A stretch of DNA of 64,000 nt from Pseudoalteromonas piscicida (GTDB taxonomy: Bacteria; Pseudomonadota; Gammaproteobacteria; Enterobacterales; Alteromonadaceae), in NCBI RefSeq assembly GCF_002208135.1, contig NZ_CP021646.1, forward strand, positions 1,471,501 to 1,535,500, read 5' to 3'. Each line of letters begins with the position of its first letter. Within the stretch, counting starts at the first letter, position 1. Shown one piece after another: positions 33,986 through 42,551 of the stretch. The translations under genes were made by a program, and so were the position numbers. Under the pieces are notes generated by a model. That model searched no databases and was not told the origin of the DNA. It saw only the letters and a program-made list of their open reading frames with translations.

Positions 33986-34163
33986 TCTAGAGACTAGCGC
34001 AGAACTTGTTCTAAGTTCTGCGTAGACGTTATGAGAAGCTGGTTGGAATTCTTTTTTAGCCTCACTTTTGCTTGCTAGGCTGCCTTAGAGGTTATAAGGA
34101 AGCTTTCCTGCATTGCCCATAGTTTTACCTTACATTGACTCGGGGAATAGGGCGTGTTTGTTA

Positions 34164-34427
34164 CTATCTGTAAATTTTCATAACAACCATTGATGCTGCA
34201 GTATCCACATTCATTAGGGTATTCACTCCCTGTGTCAAAGCCGCTTGAGCAGTGACATTGTTATTTTGTTGCGCATTGATAGCGTTATATGCAGCGTTTG
34301 ACAATGCTTGGCTCACGGCAAGCATGAGCTTACTTGTTGCTAATGCAGGTGAGTCTCCAAGCACTTTAGCGTTTGTTTGAGACACTGAATCGGTAACTTG
34401 ACTATTTACTGCAGTTGGAAATGCCAT
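34164..34427 (-). CDS. rebB: RebB-family R-body protein
   Basis: An 87-residue protein very close in pattern to RebB structural proteins of refractile bodies (coiled protein ribbons). The hallmarks are the start MAFPTAVNSQVTDSVSQTNAKVLG, ALATSKLMLAVSQALSNAAYNAINAQQNN and the end AASMVV. An AGGAG site lies 6 bases before the ATG at 34427. R-body clusters usually hold several reb genes. This one is alone, flanked by non-coding DNA with no reb paralogue or regulator nearby, so whether it forms ribbons here is unclear. No transmembrane segment. Confidence 0.85.
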   Translation of the reverse strand: MAFPTAVNSQVTDSVSQTNAKVLGDSPALATSKLMLAVSQALSNAAYNAINAQQNNNVTAQAALTQGVNTLMNVDTAASMVVMKIYR

Positions 34428-34815
34428 GTTTATCTCCTTTAAATAGCTGATACAAAAAGACACATAACCCGTGAAGTGCAGAGATATTATTCTCGGCTCA
34501 GAGTATGCTTACATTCAGTCTAGTCTCTATATTAGAAAGTGCATTCAACCTTAAAGGTTAGTACAACAATTATCTAGAACTGAATGTAAAATTGACCGGC
34601 TGGGGGGTGACCTTAGCCGTTATACGAACCGCATTTGTTGGTACAGAGAGTTGGGAAAATTGTCGATCAATTTTGGCGTTATCCCCTGACAAACGCGCTA
34701 AAAAGGCGCACAATGAAAGGTGTTGCCAGACAAGGTATTTCATGATGGATTTGAAATACCTAAGTGCTTTTTTAAGACCCTAAGAGTACTTAAGTATTAT
34801 ACTTTGAAGGGCAAC
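34428..34815. other. Intergenic region between rebB and ndh
   Basis: No supported gene. It holds the rebB promoter region on the minus strand and, at about 34732-34760, an inverted repeat GGTATTTC/GAAATACC with an 11-base loop followed by TTTTTT on the plus strand. The remaining sequence shows no recognisable feature. Confidence 0.5.
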
Positions 34816-36123
34816 ATGATGAATACGCAACTTCCTAAAATCGTGATAGTCGGCGGTGGTGCTGGTGGTTTAGAACTGGCAACACAGTTAGGACATAAAC
34901 TCGGAAAAAAACGCCAAGCAGAAATCTTATTAATTGATAAAAATCGCAGCCATATTTGGAAGCCGTTGCTTCATGAAGTCGCGACTGGGTCTATTGATGC
35001 TGACTTAGATGGAGTGGTTTATTCTGCCCATGCAGCAAAGCATTATTATCAGTTTCAACTCGGCAGTTTTAGCCGTGTAGACCCAACTAATAACATCATC
35101 ACGTTGAGCGAATTAAAAGACGAACTCGGTCATCGTATTCTCCCTGAGCGCCAAGTCAGCTATGATTATTTAGTGCTTGCCATTGGTAGTATTAGCAATG
35201 ATTTTAATACGCCAGGAGTAAAGGATCATTGCTTCTTTCTCGATTCAAATCAGCAAGCTGAGCGATTTCAGCATGCACTGCTCGACAACTTTACACGCTT
35301 ACACCAAGACGATGACCTGAAGCACTCGTTAACCATTGGCATTGTTGGTGGCGGTGCCACAGGCGTTGAGCTTTCTGCAGAGCTATATCATGTGTCTGAC
35401 ATGTTGAAGATGTATGGGCTGAGTAAAATGACCGCCAAACGCCTTCGTATCGATTTAATTGAAGCCGGTCCTCGAATATTACCAGCACTACCTGAGCGTA
35501 TTGCCAATTCAGCTAAGCGGGAGCTTGTGAAGCTAGGTGTCACGGTGCGAGAAGGTACTCAAGTAAAACAAGCAACGGAAGATAGTTTTATCACTAAAGA
35601 AGGGGAACAGCTAAAGGCCGACATCAAGGTGTGGGCTGCGGGGGTAAAAGCACCCGACTTTATTAGAGAGATTGGGCTGTTCGAACTTACTCGCAATAAT
35701 CAAATTAAGGTAAATCAATACTTACAAAGCAGTGTAGATGAACATATTTATGTCATCGGTGATTGCTGTGCGTTTACTCAAGAAGATGGCACTCAAGTGC
35801 CACCGCGCGCTCAGTCTGCGCATCAAATGGCGCAATGTGTAGAGAAAAACCTTATCGCAACGCTAAAAAATCAACCTTTAAATAAGTTTACCTATAGCGA
35901 TCACGGTTCCCTAGTAAATTTATCTCGTTATAGCACCGTAGGTAGTTTAATGGGGAATCTAACCAGCAATAGCTTTTTTATTGAAGGTACACTAGCGCGC
36001 TTTATGTATATCTCACTGTATAGAATGCATCAGCGCGCAATTCATGGTATCGCAAAAACCTTTGCACTATGGATAAGCGAAAAGGTGCTAAGAGTGGTAC
36101 GGCCAAAAATGAAACTGCACTAA
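34816..36123 (+). CDS. ndh: Type II NADH dehydrogenase-like FAD oxidoreductase
   Basis: A 435-residue pyridine-nucleotide-disulfide-type flavoprotein of the NDH-2 family that passes electrons from NADH to quinone without pumping protons. The FAD-binding motif is VIVGGGAGGLELATQLG at the N-terminus, the NAD-binding GIVGGGATGVELSAELYH near residue 175, and a later FAD segment HIYVIGDCCAF. A C-terminal amphipathic tail (LYRMHQRAIHG, FALWISEKVLR) likely anchors it to the inner face of the membrane. GAAGG precedes the ATG at 34816. It is monocistronic. Confidence 0.9.
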   Translation: MMNTQLPKIVIVGGGAGGLELATQLGHKLGKKRQAEILLIDKNRSHIWKPLLHEVATGSIDADLDGVVYSAHAAKHYYQFQLGSFSRVDPTNNIITLSELKDELGHRILPERQVSYDYLVLAIGSISNDFNTPGVKDHCFFLDSNQQAERFQHALLDNFTRLHQDDDLKHSLTIGIVGGGATGVELSAELYHVSDMLKMYGLSKMTAKRLRIDLIEAGPRILPALPERIANSAKRELVKLGVTVREGTQVKQATEDSFITKEGEQLKADIKVWAAGVKAPDFIREIGLFELTRNNQIKVNQYLQSSVDEHIYVIGDCCAFTQEDGTQVPPRAQSAHQMAQCVEKNLIATLKNQPLNKFTYSDHGSLVNLSRYSTVGSLMGNLTSNSFFIEGTLARFMYISLYRMHQRAIHGIAKTFALWISEKVLRVVRPKMKLH

Positions 36124-36323
36124 GTTAATCTGAACTTCAGATAATTAATGCCTTTCTAGCAACCAGTTTTAGCGCTAACTGCGTTGAATTCACGTCCAAT
36201 AGCCAGCTATTGGTGTGTAAATGCGCCTTGCCTACAGGAGCTAGGTACCAGCGTGATAGAAGGGCACGAGAGCAGAGTTATCGCCAAAACTCTCTGGCTA
36301 AGTGAAGCAATTTTTAGCATTTC

Positions 36324-36348
36324 AAAAGCCGATGAAATTCGGCTTTTT
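36324..36348 (+). terminator. Intrinsic terminator
   Basis: AAAAGCCGA, 6-base loop, TCGGCTTTTT forms a 9-bp stem ending in T residues. It lies about 200 bp downstream of ndh with no gene in between, so it may end the ndh transcript or a small RNA. Confidence 0.7.
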
Positions 36349-36490
36349 GCTGTGTTTACTTCGCTATTTGAATATCAACTATTAAGTGACTATCCACGAT
36401 AATGGACTTGTAATCACGTCATAAGTTACTCAATTTGTGTGCCTGTCCACGAAAAGGTCAGATAACCAATGAAAGCTTGATGTAGATTAG

Positions 36491-36500
36491 TGATTAATCA
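36491..36500. promoter_or_regulatory. Palindrome, likely TetR-family operator
   Basis: TGATTAATCA is a perfect 10-bp palindrome that matches the arms of the larger dyad at 36558-36575. It sits in the promoter region of the tetR-led operon. Confidence 0.5.
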
Positions 36501-36557
36501 TTTCCTCTTTTTTGATTAACGAAAGCTGTCGTGAAGCTTGCGCATTTGTCCTAGTAT

Positions 36558-36575
36558 ATTAATCAAGTGATTAAT
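36558..36575. promoter_or_regulatory. Dyad, likely TetR-family operator
   Basis: ATTAATCA-AG-TGATTAAT has perfect 8-bp arms and ends 11 bp before the regulator start codon. The core TGATTAATCA-like sequence recurs at 36491. It probably allows the regulator to control its own operon. Confidence 0.6.
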
Positions 36576-36586
36576 GGAGCTGAAAC

Positions 36587-37234
36587 ATGACAAATAAGCT
36601 AACGGAAGCCGCTGTTACCCCGAGAGAAAAGCTCATCACCGCTGGTAAATGTTTGTTTATTAACCGCGGATATAATCGAGTCACGACCAGAGCAATTGCG
36701 GACCTTGCAGAGGTTAACATTGCTTTGATTAAGTACTACTTCGGCGATAAAGCGGGGCTGTTTGAAGCGGTCTTTCGCGAAGTTGCAGCACCTCTACTGA
36801 GCTTGCTTGAAGGGATGAAAAAATCACAGTTACGCGAACTCTCACCGCTCATTTTAACTCAGTTTATAGAGCGCTACTTTCAGGTGATGAGCCAATCCCC
36901 AACGCTACCTAAGATCATTTTTATGGCACTACATGATACACACTCTAAAGAGCATGAAATCATAAAAAAGATTTTCTTTGAGCATGTAGAGAACGGTGTC
37001 AGTACCTTAAACTCGACCTTTCAAACGCTTTCGCCTGTAGAGCCCATTCGAGCTGAATGGTTACTTTTAACCTGCCTTGGCTTGTCGGCGTTTCCTTTTT
37101 TGGTGCCACCTGTGATGCAGCCGCTACTTGGTATCGAAAACTCGGATACTGAGCTGTGGCGCACCCTTGGCAAACATCAGCAAGCTATTTTTAACGTGTT
37201 TCTATCCCAGCATATTGAACGGAAAACATCATGA
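36587..37234 (+). CDS. TetR-family regulator of the following exporter operon
   Basis: A 215-residue TetR-type regulator with an N-terminal helix-turn-helix (FINRGYNRVTTRAIADLAEVNIALIKYYFGDKAGLF, about residues 25-60) and a C-terminal ligand domain of the CerR/YbiH-like subgroup. Its stop overlaps the start of the membrane-fusion protein gene (ATGA), so it heads a four-gene operon. Perfect dyads lie directly upstream. It most likely represses the operon and is released by an exported compound; the ligand is unknown. The similar arrangement ybiH-ybhGFSR in E. coli supports the role. Confidence 0.9.
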   Translation: MTNKLTEAAVTPREKLITAGKCLFINRGYNRVTTRAIADLAEVNIALIKYYFGDKAGLFEAVFREVAAPLLSLLEGMKKSQLRELSPLILTQFIERYFQVMSQSPTLPKIIFMALHDTHSKEHEIIKKIFFEHVENGVSTLNSTFQTLSPVEPIRAEWLLLTCLGLSAFPFLVPPVMQPLLGIENSDTELWRTLGKHQQAIFNVFLSQHIERKTS

Positions 37235-38181
37235 AAACACCGTTTTACATCATTAGTTTTGTGTTACTGACGCTTTTGGTTGGTTGCTCTAAACCCGAGC
37301 GTAAAATCTTCGGCATTATCGAACGACCTCAGGTGCAGATCAGCAGCCCAACCGGAGAGTTATTAGTTGAGTTGCTGGTAGAGCGCGGCGATAAAGTGGT
37401 AAAAGGACAGCCACTGGCGAAAATCGATGACGTGGTGCAGCAACAACAGGTTAATGCCATTGAACAGCAAATCTCGCGCTTGCAAGCGCAATATCGATTG
37501 TTACTCTCAGGCACCCGAGTTGAGCAAGTCAAACAAGCCAAAGCAAGGGTGCATGCAGCACAAGCCGCTTGGGAAGAAGCTCAGCGGCAACTTGTTCGAC
37601 AGAGGCAGTTAATCAAAGACAAGTTGACCTCTCAAGATAGGGTGGATACCGCCTCTGCCAATGTTGAGTCGACACTTGGTATTTTGCAAGAGGCCCAAGA
37701 ACGTCTGAAAGAGCTTGAAAATGGTACGAGAGAGGAGACAATTGAGCAAGCAAAAATCGCAATTGCAGAAGCACAAACACAGCTAATTATTGCCAACAAA
37801 CAGCTCGCTGAGCTTACCCTTAAAGCACCCACTTCCGGCATTGTCGAAGATTTACCTTGGCTTGTTGGTGAGCGTCCCATTAAAGGTGCACCGATTATTT
37901 TGCTGGCTGCTGACGACAAAACATTCGCTCGGCTTTATCTACCGCAAACCCAGCTTGCTAAAGTCTCTTTGGGAAGTGTGCTAAACGTGCATTTCGATGG
38001 CAGTGATAAAAGTCTACAAGGCACCGTCAGCTACATTAGCCAAAGCGCGAGCTTCACGCCTTATTTTGCACTTTCACAAGAGGAAAGAGCACGTTTGATG
38101 TATGTGGTGGAAGTGGTGCTCACTGATAAAGTGACTGTCCCTTCAGGCACGCCGGTATGGGTGAATCTGCAAAATGACTAA
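37231..38181 (+). CDS. HlyD-like membrane-fusion protein of an ABC exporter
   Basis: A 316-residue periplasmic adaptor. A lipoprotein-type start (LLVGCSKPER), a short barrel/lipoyl segment, a long helical hairpin of about residues 70-190 (VQQQQVNAIEQQISRL to EQAKIAIAEAQTQ) and a closing lipoyl/beta part (TLKAPTSGIVEDLPWLVGERP). It resembles YbhG. It links the inner-membrane ABC transporter to an outer-membrane channel such as TolC, encoded elsewhere. It overlaps tetR by 4 bases and the ATPase gene by 8, so all are coupled. Confidence 0.9.
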   Translation: MKTPFYIISFVLLTLLVGCSKPERKIFGIIERPQVQISSPTGELLVELLVERGDKVVKGQPLAKIDDVVQQQQVNAIEQQISRLQAQYRLLLSGTRVEQVKQAKARVHAAQAAWEEAQRQLVRQRQLIKDKLTSQDRVDTASANVESTLGILQEAQERLKELENGTREETIEQAKIAIAEAQTQLIIANKQLAELTLKAPTSGIVEDLPWLVGERPIKGAPIILLAADDKTFARLYLPQTQLAKVSLGSVLNVHFDGSDKSLQGTVSYISQSASFTPYFALSQEERARLMYVVEVVLTDKVTVPSGTPVWVNLQND

Positions 38182-39106
38182 GGAAATCGTGATCCAAAGT
38201 GAAGGTTTGGGTAAGCAGTTTAACAACTATTGGGCAGTTTCTGACCTAGATCTTACCGTAAAACAGGGGGAAATCTACGGTTTTCTAGGGCCAAATGGCT
38301 GTGGAAAATCAACCACAATCCGGATGTTGACTGGACTGTTAACGCCAACTACAGGTCATGTCAGTATTATGGGAAAGGATGTCCAGGCACATGGTGAAAG
38401 CTTGCGTAATCGATTAGGCTACATGACGCAAAAATTCTCCCTATATGAGTCGCTAAGTGTGCTGGAGAATCTCGAGTTTGTGGCGAAAATTTATGGTTTA
38501 TCACGCAATGATGTTAAGCATAGAGTGGCTGAGCTGCTACAGGAATACCAATTAGAAGATAAAAAATCGGTGCAGTCCGGTGCGTTGAGTGGTGGACAAA
38601 AACAGCGACTTGCACTTGCTGCCGCAGTTATTCATGAACCAGAGTTGCTCTTTTTAGATGAACCGACGTCAGCGGTTGACCCCGAAAATCGACGCGCATT
38701 TTGGGAGCAGTTATTTAGTTTAAGTGCACAGGGCACGACCATTTTAGTGTCTACCCACTATATGGACGAAGCTGAGCGTTGTCACCGCCTTGCTATCTTA
38801 GAGCAAGGCGTAAAGCGTGCGGATGATAGTCCGATCGCACTGATGGAACAGTTAAAGGTTTCTGTGTGCGAAGTTGTGGGTGACGACGTCGCGGAGTTAA
38901 AAACACGTCTAGCTTCATTACCCAGTGTGATTTCCGTCTCCCAAATAGGAGCTCGCCTTAGGGTGTTGATAAACAAAAAAGAATCACAACCTTTGGCATT
39001 ATTGCGAGCTGAATCTGGAGGTGGTTACGAAGTGGATTTCACTCGCGCTAACCTCGAGGATGTGTTTGTAACGAGCACTGGGAGGGGCTATGCTGAGCTT
39101 GCGTAG
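38174..39106 (+). CDS. ABC exporter ATP-binding subunit
   Basis: A 310-residue ATPase of the ABC-2 drug exporter type. Walker A is GPNGCGKST (about residue 40), the signature LSGGQKQRLALAAA, Walker B LLFLDEPTSAVDP and the H-loop STHYMDEAE. A C-terminal extension of about 80 residues is typical of DrrA/CcmA-like subunits. It powers the permease encoded next. Unlike YbhF it has one, not two, nucleotide-binding domains, so two copies would be needed per complex. Confidence 0.92.
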   Translation: MTKEIVIQSEGLGKQFNNYWAVSDLDLTVKQGEIYGFLGPNGCGKSTTIRMLTGLLTPTTGHVSIMGKDVQAHGESLRNRLGYMTQKFSLYESLSVLENLEFVAKIYGLSRNDVKHRVAELLQEYQLEDKKSVQSGALSGGQKQRLALAAAVIHEPELLFLDEPTSAVDPENRRAFWEQLFSLSAQGTTILVSTHYMDEAERCHRLAILEQGVKRADDSPIALMEQLKVSVCEVVGDDVAELKTRLASLPSVISVSQIGARLRVLINKKESQPLALLRAESGGGYEVDFTRANLEDVFVTSTGRGYAELA

Positions 39107-40232
39107 GTTAAATGCCATCGTCAGTAAAGAGTTTATGCAGCTGGCACGCGACCGTATTACCTTTGCGATGATTGTGATGTTGCCATTGGCGCAGCTGTTG
39201 CTATTTGGTTATGCAATTAATACTGATGTAAGACATGTTTCCGCAGGTATTGTAGATTTTAGTCAGACTTATCAATCCAGACAGTTGATCCAAACCGCAG
39301 CCAACACTCAAGTTGTTGACTTTATTGGCTATTACGATTCAATTGCAGCGGCTGAGCAGGCCATTACTAGAGGAAAGGTGAATACCGTGTTGGTTATTCC
39401 TGCTGATTTTGTGCGTCGACAGCTAAATCGTGATTATCAACTAAGTGGCTATAAGGTGGGTAATAGTACAGCGCAGAATCGCGTTGCGCAGTGGTTGATT
39501 GACGGCTCCGATCCGTTATTAAGTGGTGCCGTGGCAGGGCTCAGCAAGTTGCCAACTAGCATCAAAAGGTTACCTATGCCTGCACTGCCAGATCCAGCTT
39601 TTGCGCTGCAAAATTACTTTAACCCAGAGAAACGTTCGTCAGTTAATATTATTCCCGGTTTGATTGCTATTATATTAACGATGACGATGATCCTATTTAC
39701 CTCCTCAGCGCTGGTTAGAGAGCGTGAGCAGGGTAATATGGAATTTCTTATCACCACACCGGTTCGGCCAACCGAACTAATGTTAGGTAAAATTCTACCT
39801 TACATTCTTGTTGGCTTTATTCAAATGGCGATAATACTATTTTTAGGACATTGGCTATTTGATGTACCGCTCAATTTTGATATGCCAAGTCTACTTATCG
39901 TGACGTTGTTGTTTATCACCGCGAGCCTTACCTTGGGACTGCTGATCTCCACTAAAGCCAAAAACCAATTGCAAGCAATGCAAATGACGGTCTTTGTGTT
40001 ACTGCCTGCAATATTGCTATCAGGGTTTATGTTCCCATTTGCCGCGATGCCAAGAGCGGCGCAATACCTTGCAGAGATCTTACCTGCCACACATTATGTA
40101 AGGTCGATCCGAGCTGTAGTTCTTCGAGGCGCGCACTTTAGCGATTTGTATTTTGATTTACTCTGTTTGGTCGCCTTTAGTGTGATTGGCTTTATGATTG
40201 CGACGATGCGCTTTAAAAAGCGATTAGATTAG
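39090..40232 (+). CDS. ABC-2 type exporter permease
   Basis: A 380-residue membrane permease of the ABC-2 class. One N-terminal helix, a periplasmic domain of about residues 45-180, then five helices with the family block NIIPGLIAIILTMTMILFTSSALVREREQGNMEFLITTPVRPTELMLGKI shortened here to its key words ALVREREQGNMEFLI. It resembles YbhS/YbhR, but only one permease gene is present, so it probably works as a homodimer. It overlaps the ATPase gene by 17 bases with GGGAGGGG in front. It ends the operon. Confidence 0.88.
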   Translation: MLSLRRLNAIVSKEFMQLARDRITFAMIVMLPLAQLLLFGYAINTDVRHVSAGIVDFSQTYQSRQLIQTAANTQVVDFIGYYDSIAAAEQAITRGKVNTVLVIPADFVRRQLNRDYQLSGYKVGNSTAQNRVAQWLIDGSDPLLSGAVAGLSKLPTSIKRLPMPALPDPAFALQNYFNPEKRSSVNIIPGLIAIILTMTMILFTSSALVREREQGNMEFLITTPVRPTELMLGKILPYILVGFIQMAIILFLGHWLFDVPLNFDMPSLLIVTLLFITASLTLGLLISTKAKNQLQAMQMTVFVLLPAILLSGFMFPFAAMPRAAQYLAEILPATHYVRSIRAVVLRGAHFSDLYFDLLCLVAFSVIGFMIATMRFKKRLD

Positions 40233-40294
40233 TTGTGTAAATATGTAGGTACTGATAGCTTACAGTGAAGTGTTGTTTTAAAAGGAAAATTTTG

Positions 40295-40921
40295 ATGGAC
40301 TTGCAATCTCTCGCCGTGTTTGCGGTAGCGTGTCTCGCGATTAACCTCATCCCTGGTCCCGATGTGATCTATATTGTGTCCAACACAATGAAAGGCAAAA
40401 TGTCAGCAGGGCTAAAGGCTGCGCTGGGTTTAGGCACCGGTTATTTCATTCATACTATCGCTGCCTGTGTAGGGTTATCGGCGATTATTTTGAGCTCAGC
40501 TTTTGCGTTTAGTGTGGTGAAGTGGCTCGGCGCTATTTACCTAGTTTATTTGGGTGTTCAGTCGTTATTATCAATGTGGCGTGGCGATAGCCAACTGCAG
40601 GTAAAGCAAACCGAGGTTGCAGCAGGCAACGTCTTTATGCAGGGGGTATTAGTGAGTGTTTTAAACCCTAAAGTGGCGCTGTTTTTCCTATCTTTTTTAC
40701 CACAATTTGTTGACCTTTCAGCACAGTCCACCTCGCTGCAAATTTTAATGCTCGGCATGTTGTTTAGTGCCTTGGCGACACTTTGTAACTTGATCTACGC
40801 GGTAGCCGGAAGCTGGCTATTCAATCGTCCTAATGCTAAGCGGTACTCTCGTGCTCTTGAAGGTGTCTCGGGCGTATTGCTGCTGGGATTGGCTGGAAAA
40901 GTTATCGCGAGTGAGAAGTAG
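40295..40921 (+). CDS. LysE-family amino-acid exporter
   Basis: A 208-residue inner-membrane protein of the LysE/RhtB exporter family with six hydrophobic segments and the motif INLIPGPDVIYIVSNTMKGKMSAGLKAALGLGTG (first part only: NLIPGPDVIYIV). The later segment VLNPKVALFFLSFLPQFV is also typical. These proteins export amino acids or homoserine-type compounds. AAAGGAA lies before the ATG at 40295. It is followed by an AraC regulator, with another LysE-type gene beyond it. Confidence 0.9.
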   Translation: MDLQSLAVFAVACLAINLIPGPDVIYIVSNTMKGKMSAGLKAALGLGTGYFIHTIAACVGLSAIILSSAFAFSVVKWLGAIYLVYLGVQSLLSMWRGDSQLQVKQTEVAAGNVFMQGVLVSVLNPKVALFFLSFLPQFVDLSAQSTSLQILMLGMLFSALATLCNLIYAVAGSWLFNRPNAKRYSRALEGVSGVLLLGLAGKVIASEK

Positions 40922-40970
40922 AGTAGTCAAGGGTGACCAAACAAGGTAAACCAATGTAGTAGAGTTACAC

Positions 40971-41771
40971 GTGGAAAAGTCTAAAATCTGGAAAGACAAG
41001 TCTGTTGAGGGTGTCGAGCTTTTATCAGCACAATATACTAAGTTTGAGTTTGCTAAACATTGGCATGATGAGTTGGCCATTGGCGTGATAGAAGAAGGTG
41101 CTGAAGGTATTCTCTATGGCGGGCAAAAGTTAATTGTGCCTAAACATCACGTTGTTGCTATCAACCCTTCTGAAGTGCACACCGGATTCCCTGGTGTGCC
41201 AAGTGGGTGGCGCTATCGAATGTTTTATTTTGATCTCGCATTTCTACAGCGACTTTTTGACAATATGAGTGTGCACTTAGAGCCCATTGTTAATCGCACC
41301 ATCATTGATGATAATCGTCTATTTTTAGGTTTATTGCAGCTTCATCAAGCCATGGAGCAAGCCAGTTTCACACTGACAAAAGAGTCGTTGTTGCTGATGA
41401 CTTTAGAAAAGGTGTTTACTCAGTATGGCTCAGTGACAAACCCTGAAAACACTGCTTTTATTGATACTCACAGCGTGTTTCGTGCAAGAGATTACCTTTT
41501 TGATAACTGGCAAGAAAATATTTCACTCGATGAGTTAGAGTGTTTAACGGACAGCACTCAGTTTCAATTAATTAAAGGCTTTAATTCTGCATTTGGCCTG
41601 ACTCCACACCAATTCCTCCTGCAAATTAAAATCCAAAAAGCCAAGCTGCTGCTTGCTAAGGGCATGACGTGTGTAGACACGGCACTAACCTGTGGCTTTT
41701 ATGATCAAAGCCATTTTAGTCGCAACTTTAAGCGGGCATATGGGGTATCACCATCTAATTACAGGTGCTGA
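40971..41771 (+). CDS. AraC-family regulator flanked by LysE exporters
   Basis: A 266-residue regulator. The N-terminal cupin-like AraC-binding domain (FAKHWHDELAIGVIEEGAEGILYGG) is joined to a C-terminal double helix-turn-helix (ISLDELECLTDSTQFQLIKGFNSAFGLTPHQF, then CVDTALTCGFYDQSHFSRNFKRAYG). It starts with GTG at 40971; no strong ribosome site is visible. It lies between two LysE-family genes reading the same way, so it probably controls one or both in response to the exported amino acid. The ligand is unknown. Confidence 0.9.
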   Translation: MEKSKIWKDKSVEGVELLSAQYTKFEFAKHWHDELAIGVIEEGAEGILYGGQKLIVPKHHVVAINPSEVHTGFPGVPSGWRYRMFYFDLAFLQRLFDNMSVHLEPIVNRTIIDDNRLFLGLLQLHQAMEQASFTLTKESLLLMTLEKVFTQYGSVTNPENTAFIDTHSVFRARDYLFDNWQENISLDELECLTDSTQFQLIKGFNSAFGLTPHQFLLQIKIQKAKLLLAKGMTCVDTALTCGFYDQSHFSRNFKRAYGVSPSNYRC

Positions 41772-41863
41772 TATCTAGGCCTTTGGCTTATTTCAATTTT
41801 GTACAAGAACATGCCTTGCGATTTCTGTACTTTGTGTGCTTTCACAAAGGAGAAGTTTCAACC

Positions 41864-42487
41864 ATGAGTTTGTTTATCATTTGGTTTAGTGCCATGTTCC
41901 CGTTAGTTTTTAGTCCAGGACCTGCAAATATCGTATTTGCCGCATCAGGTGCCAATGTCGGAGTGAGGCGATCACTAGGACTCTTGGCCGGAGTTGACAT
42001 TGTGTATATTCTAAAGTCGCTGCTGGTGGGGTATGGTCTTGGCAAAGTCGTTGAGTCTCACCCCATGGCTTTGAATATTACGCAATTGATAGGTGCAATA
42101 TACCTTATTTATCTGGCAACGAAGTTTTTTGCCGCGACCAAGAACATTTCAGCAAATGATAACAAAAAACTAGGTTTTATAGATGGGGCGTTGCTGCAAA
42201 TATTGAATAGCAAAGGATGGGTATTAGTCTTTATTATGTTTACGCTTTTTAGTGGGCAAGCAAATGATACCTTCGGCGTGTTGGGCAATTTAATTCTGGT
42301 GTTATGGCTTGCGATACTCAACATTTCGGTGCATTTGGTGTGGATTAAAGCTGGTGATTTGTTGGCGCGAGTGTCGAATGACCCAAATTATAATAAATGG
42401 TTGAATCGGTTTTACGGCGGCTGTTTGTATCTGGTCGCGGCTTGGTTAATTTTCGATAATGAAATTTGGCGCGAAGGTTTGATCTGA
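41864..42487 (+). CDS. LysE-family amino-acid exporter
   Basis: A 207-residue RhtB/LysE-type membrane protein with FPLVFSPGPANIVFAASGANVGVRRSLGLLAG near the N-terminus and LQILNSKGWVLVF in the middle, both family hallmarks. About six hydrophobic helices. AAAGGAGAA is well placed before the ATG at 41864, which excludes the upstream in-frame start. It follows the AraC gene and ends before a very strong terminator. Confidence 0.9.
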   Translation: MSLFIIWFSAMFPLVFSPGPANIVFAASGANVGVRRSLGLLAGVDIVYILKSLLVGYGLGKVVESHPMALNITQLIGAIYLIYLATKFFAATKNISANDNKKLGFIDGALLQILNSKGWVLVFIMFTLFSGQANDTFGVLGNLILVLWLAILNISVHLVWIKAGDLLARVSNDPNYNKWLNRFYGGCLYLVAAWLIFDNEIWREGLI

Positions 42488-42492
42488 GCAAA

Positions 42493-42530
42493 AATAAAGG
42501 CAGGCTTCTAAATAGAAGCCTGCCTTTATT
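42493..42530. terminator. Strong bidirectional terminator
   Basis: AATAAAGGCAGGCTTCTA and TAGAAGCCTGCCTTTATT form an 18-bp perfect stem with a 2-base loop between the convergent LysE-type gene and metG. A/T at both ends makes it effective in both directions. Confidence 0.9.
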
Positions 42531-42551
42531 TGTATACAAGTAATAGGGTGA

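Larger units (their letters stand above)
36124..36586. other. Intergenic stretch with hairpin-rich repeat-like DNA
   Basis: No supported gene, although an open frame of 72 codons (36184-36402) runs across it. It contains CCAATAGC/GCTATTGG (36196-36213), a hairpin with a 2-base loop, and the AT-rich operator region of the tetR operon at its right end. The left half resembles repeated intergenic elements of Pseudoalteromonas, from memory only. Confidence 0.4.

Noticed and set aside
36184..36402. A 72-codon open frame after ndh
   Set aside because: No ribosome site, no family, and it spans hairpins and a terminator.
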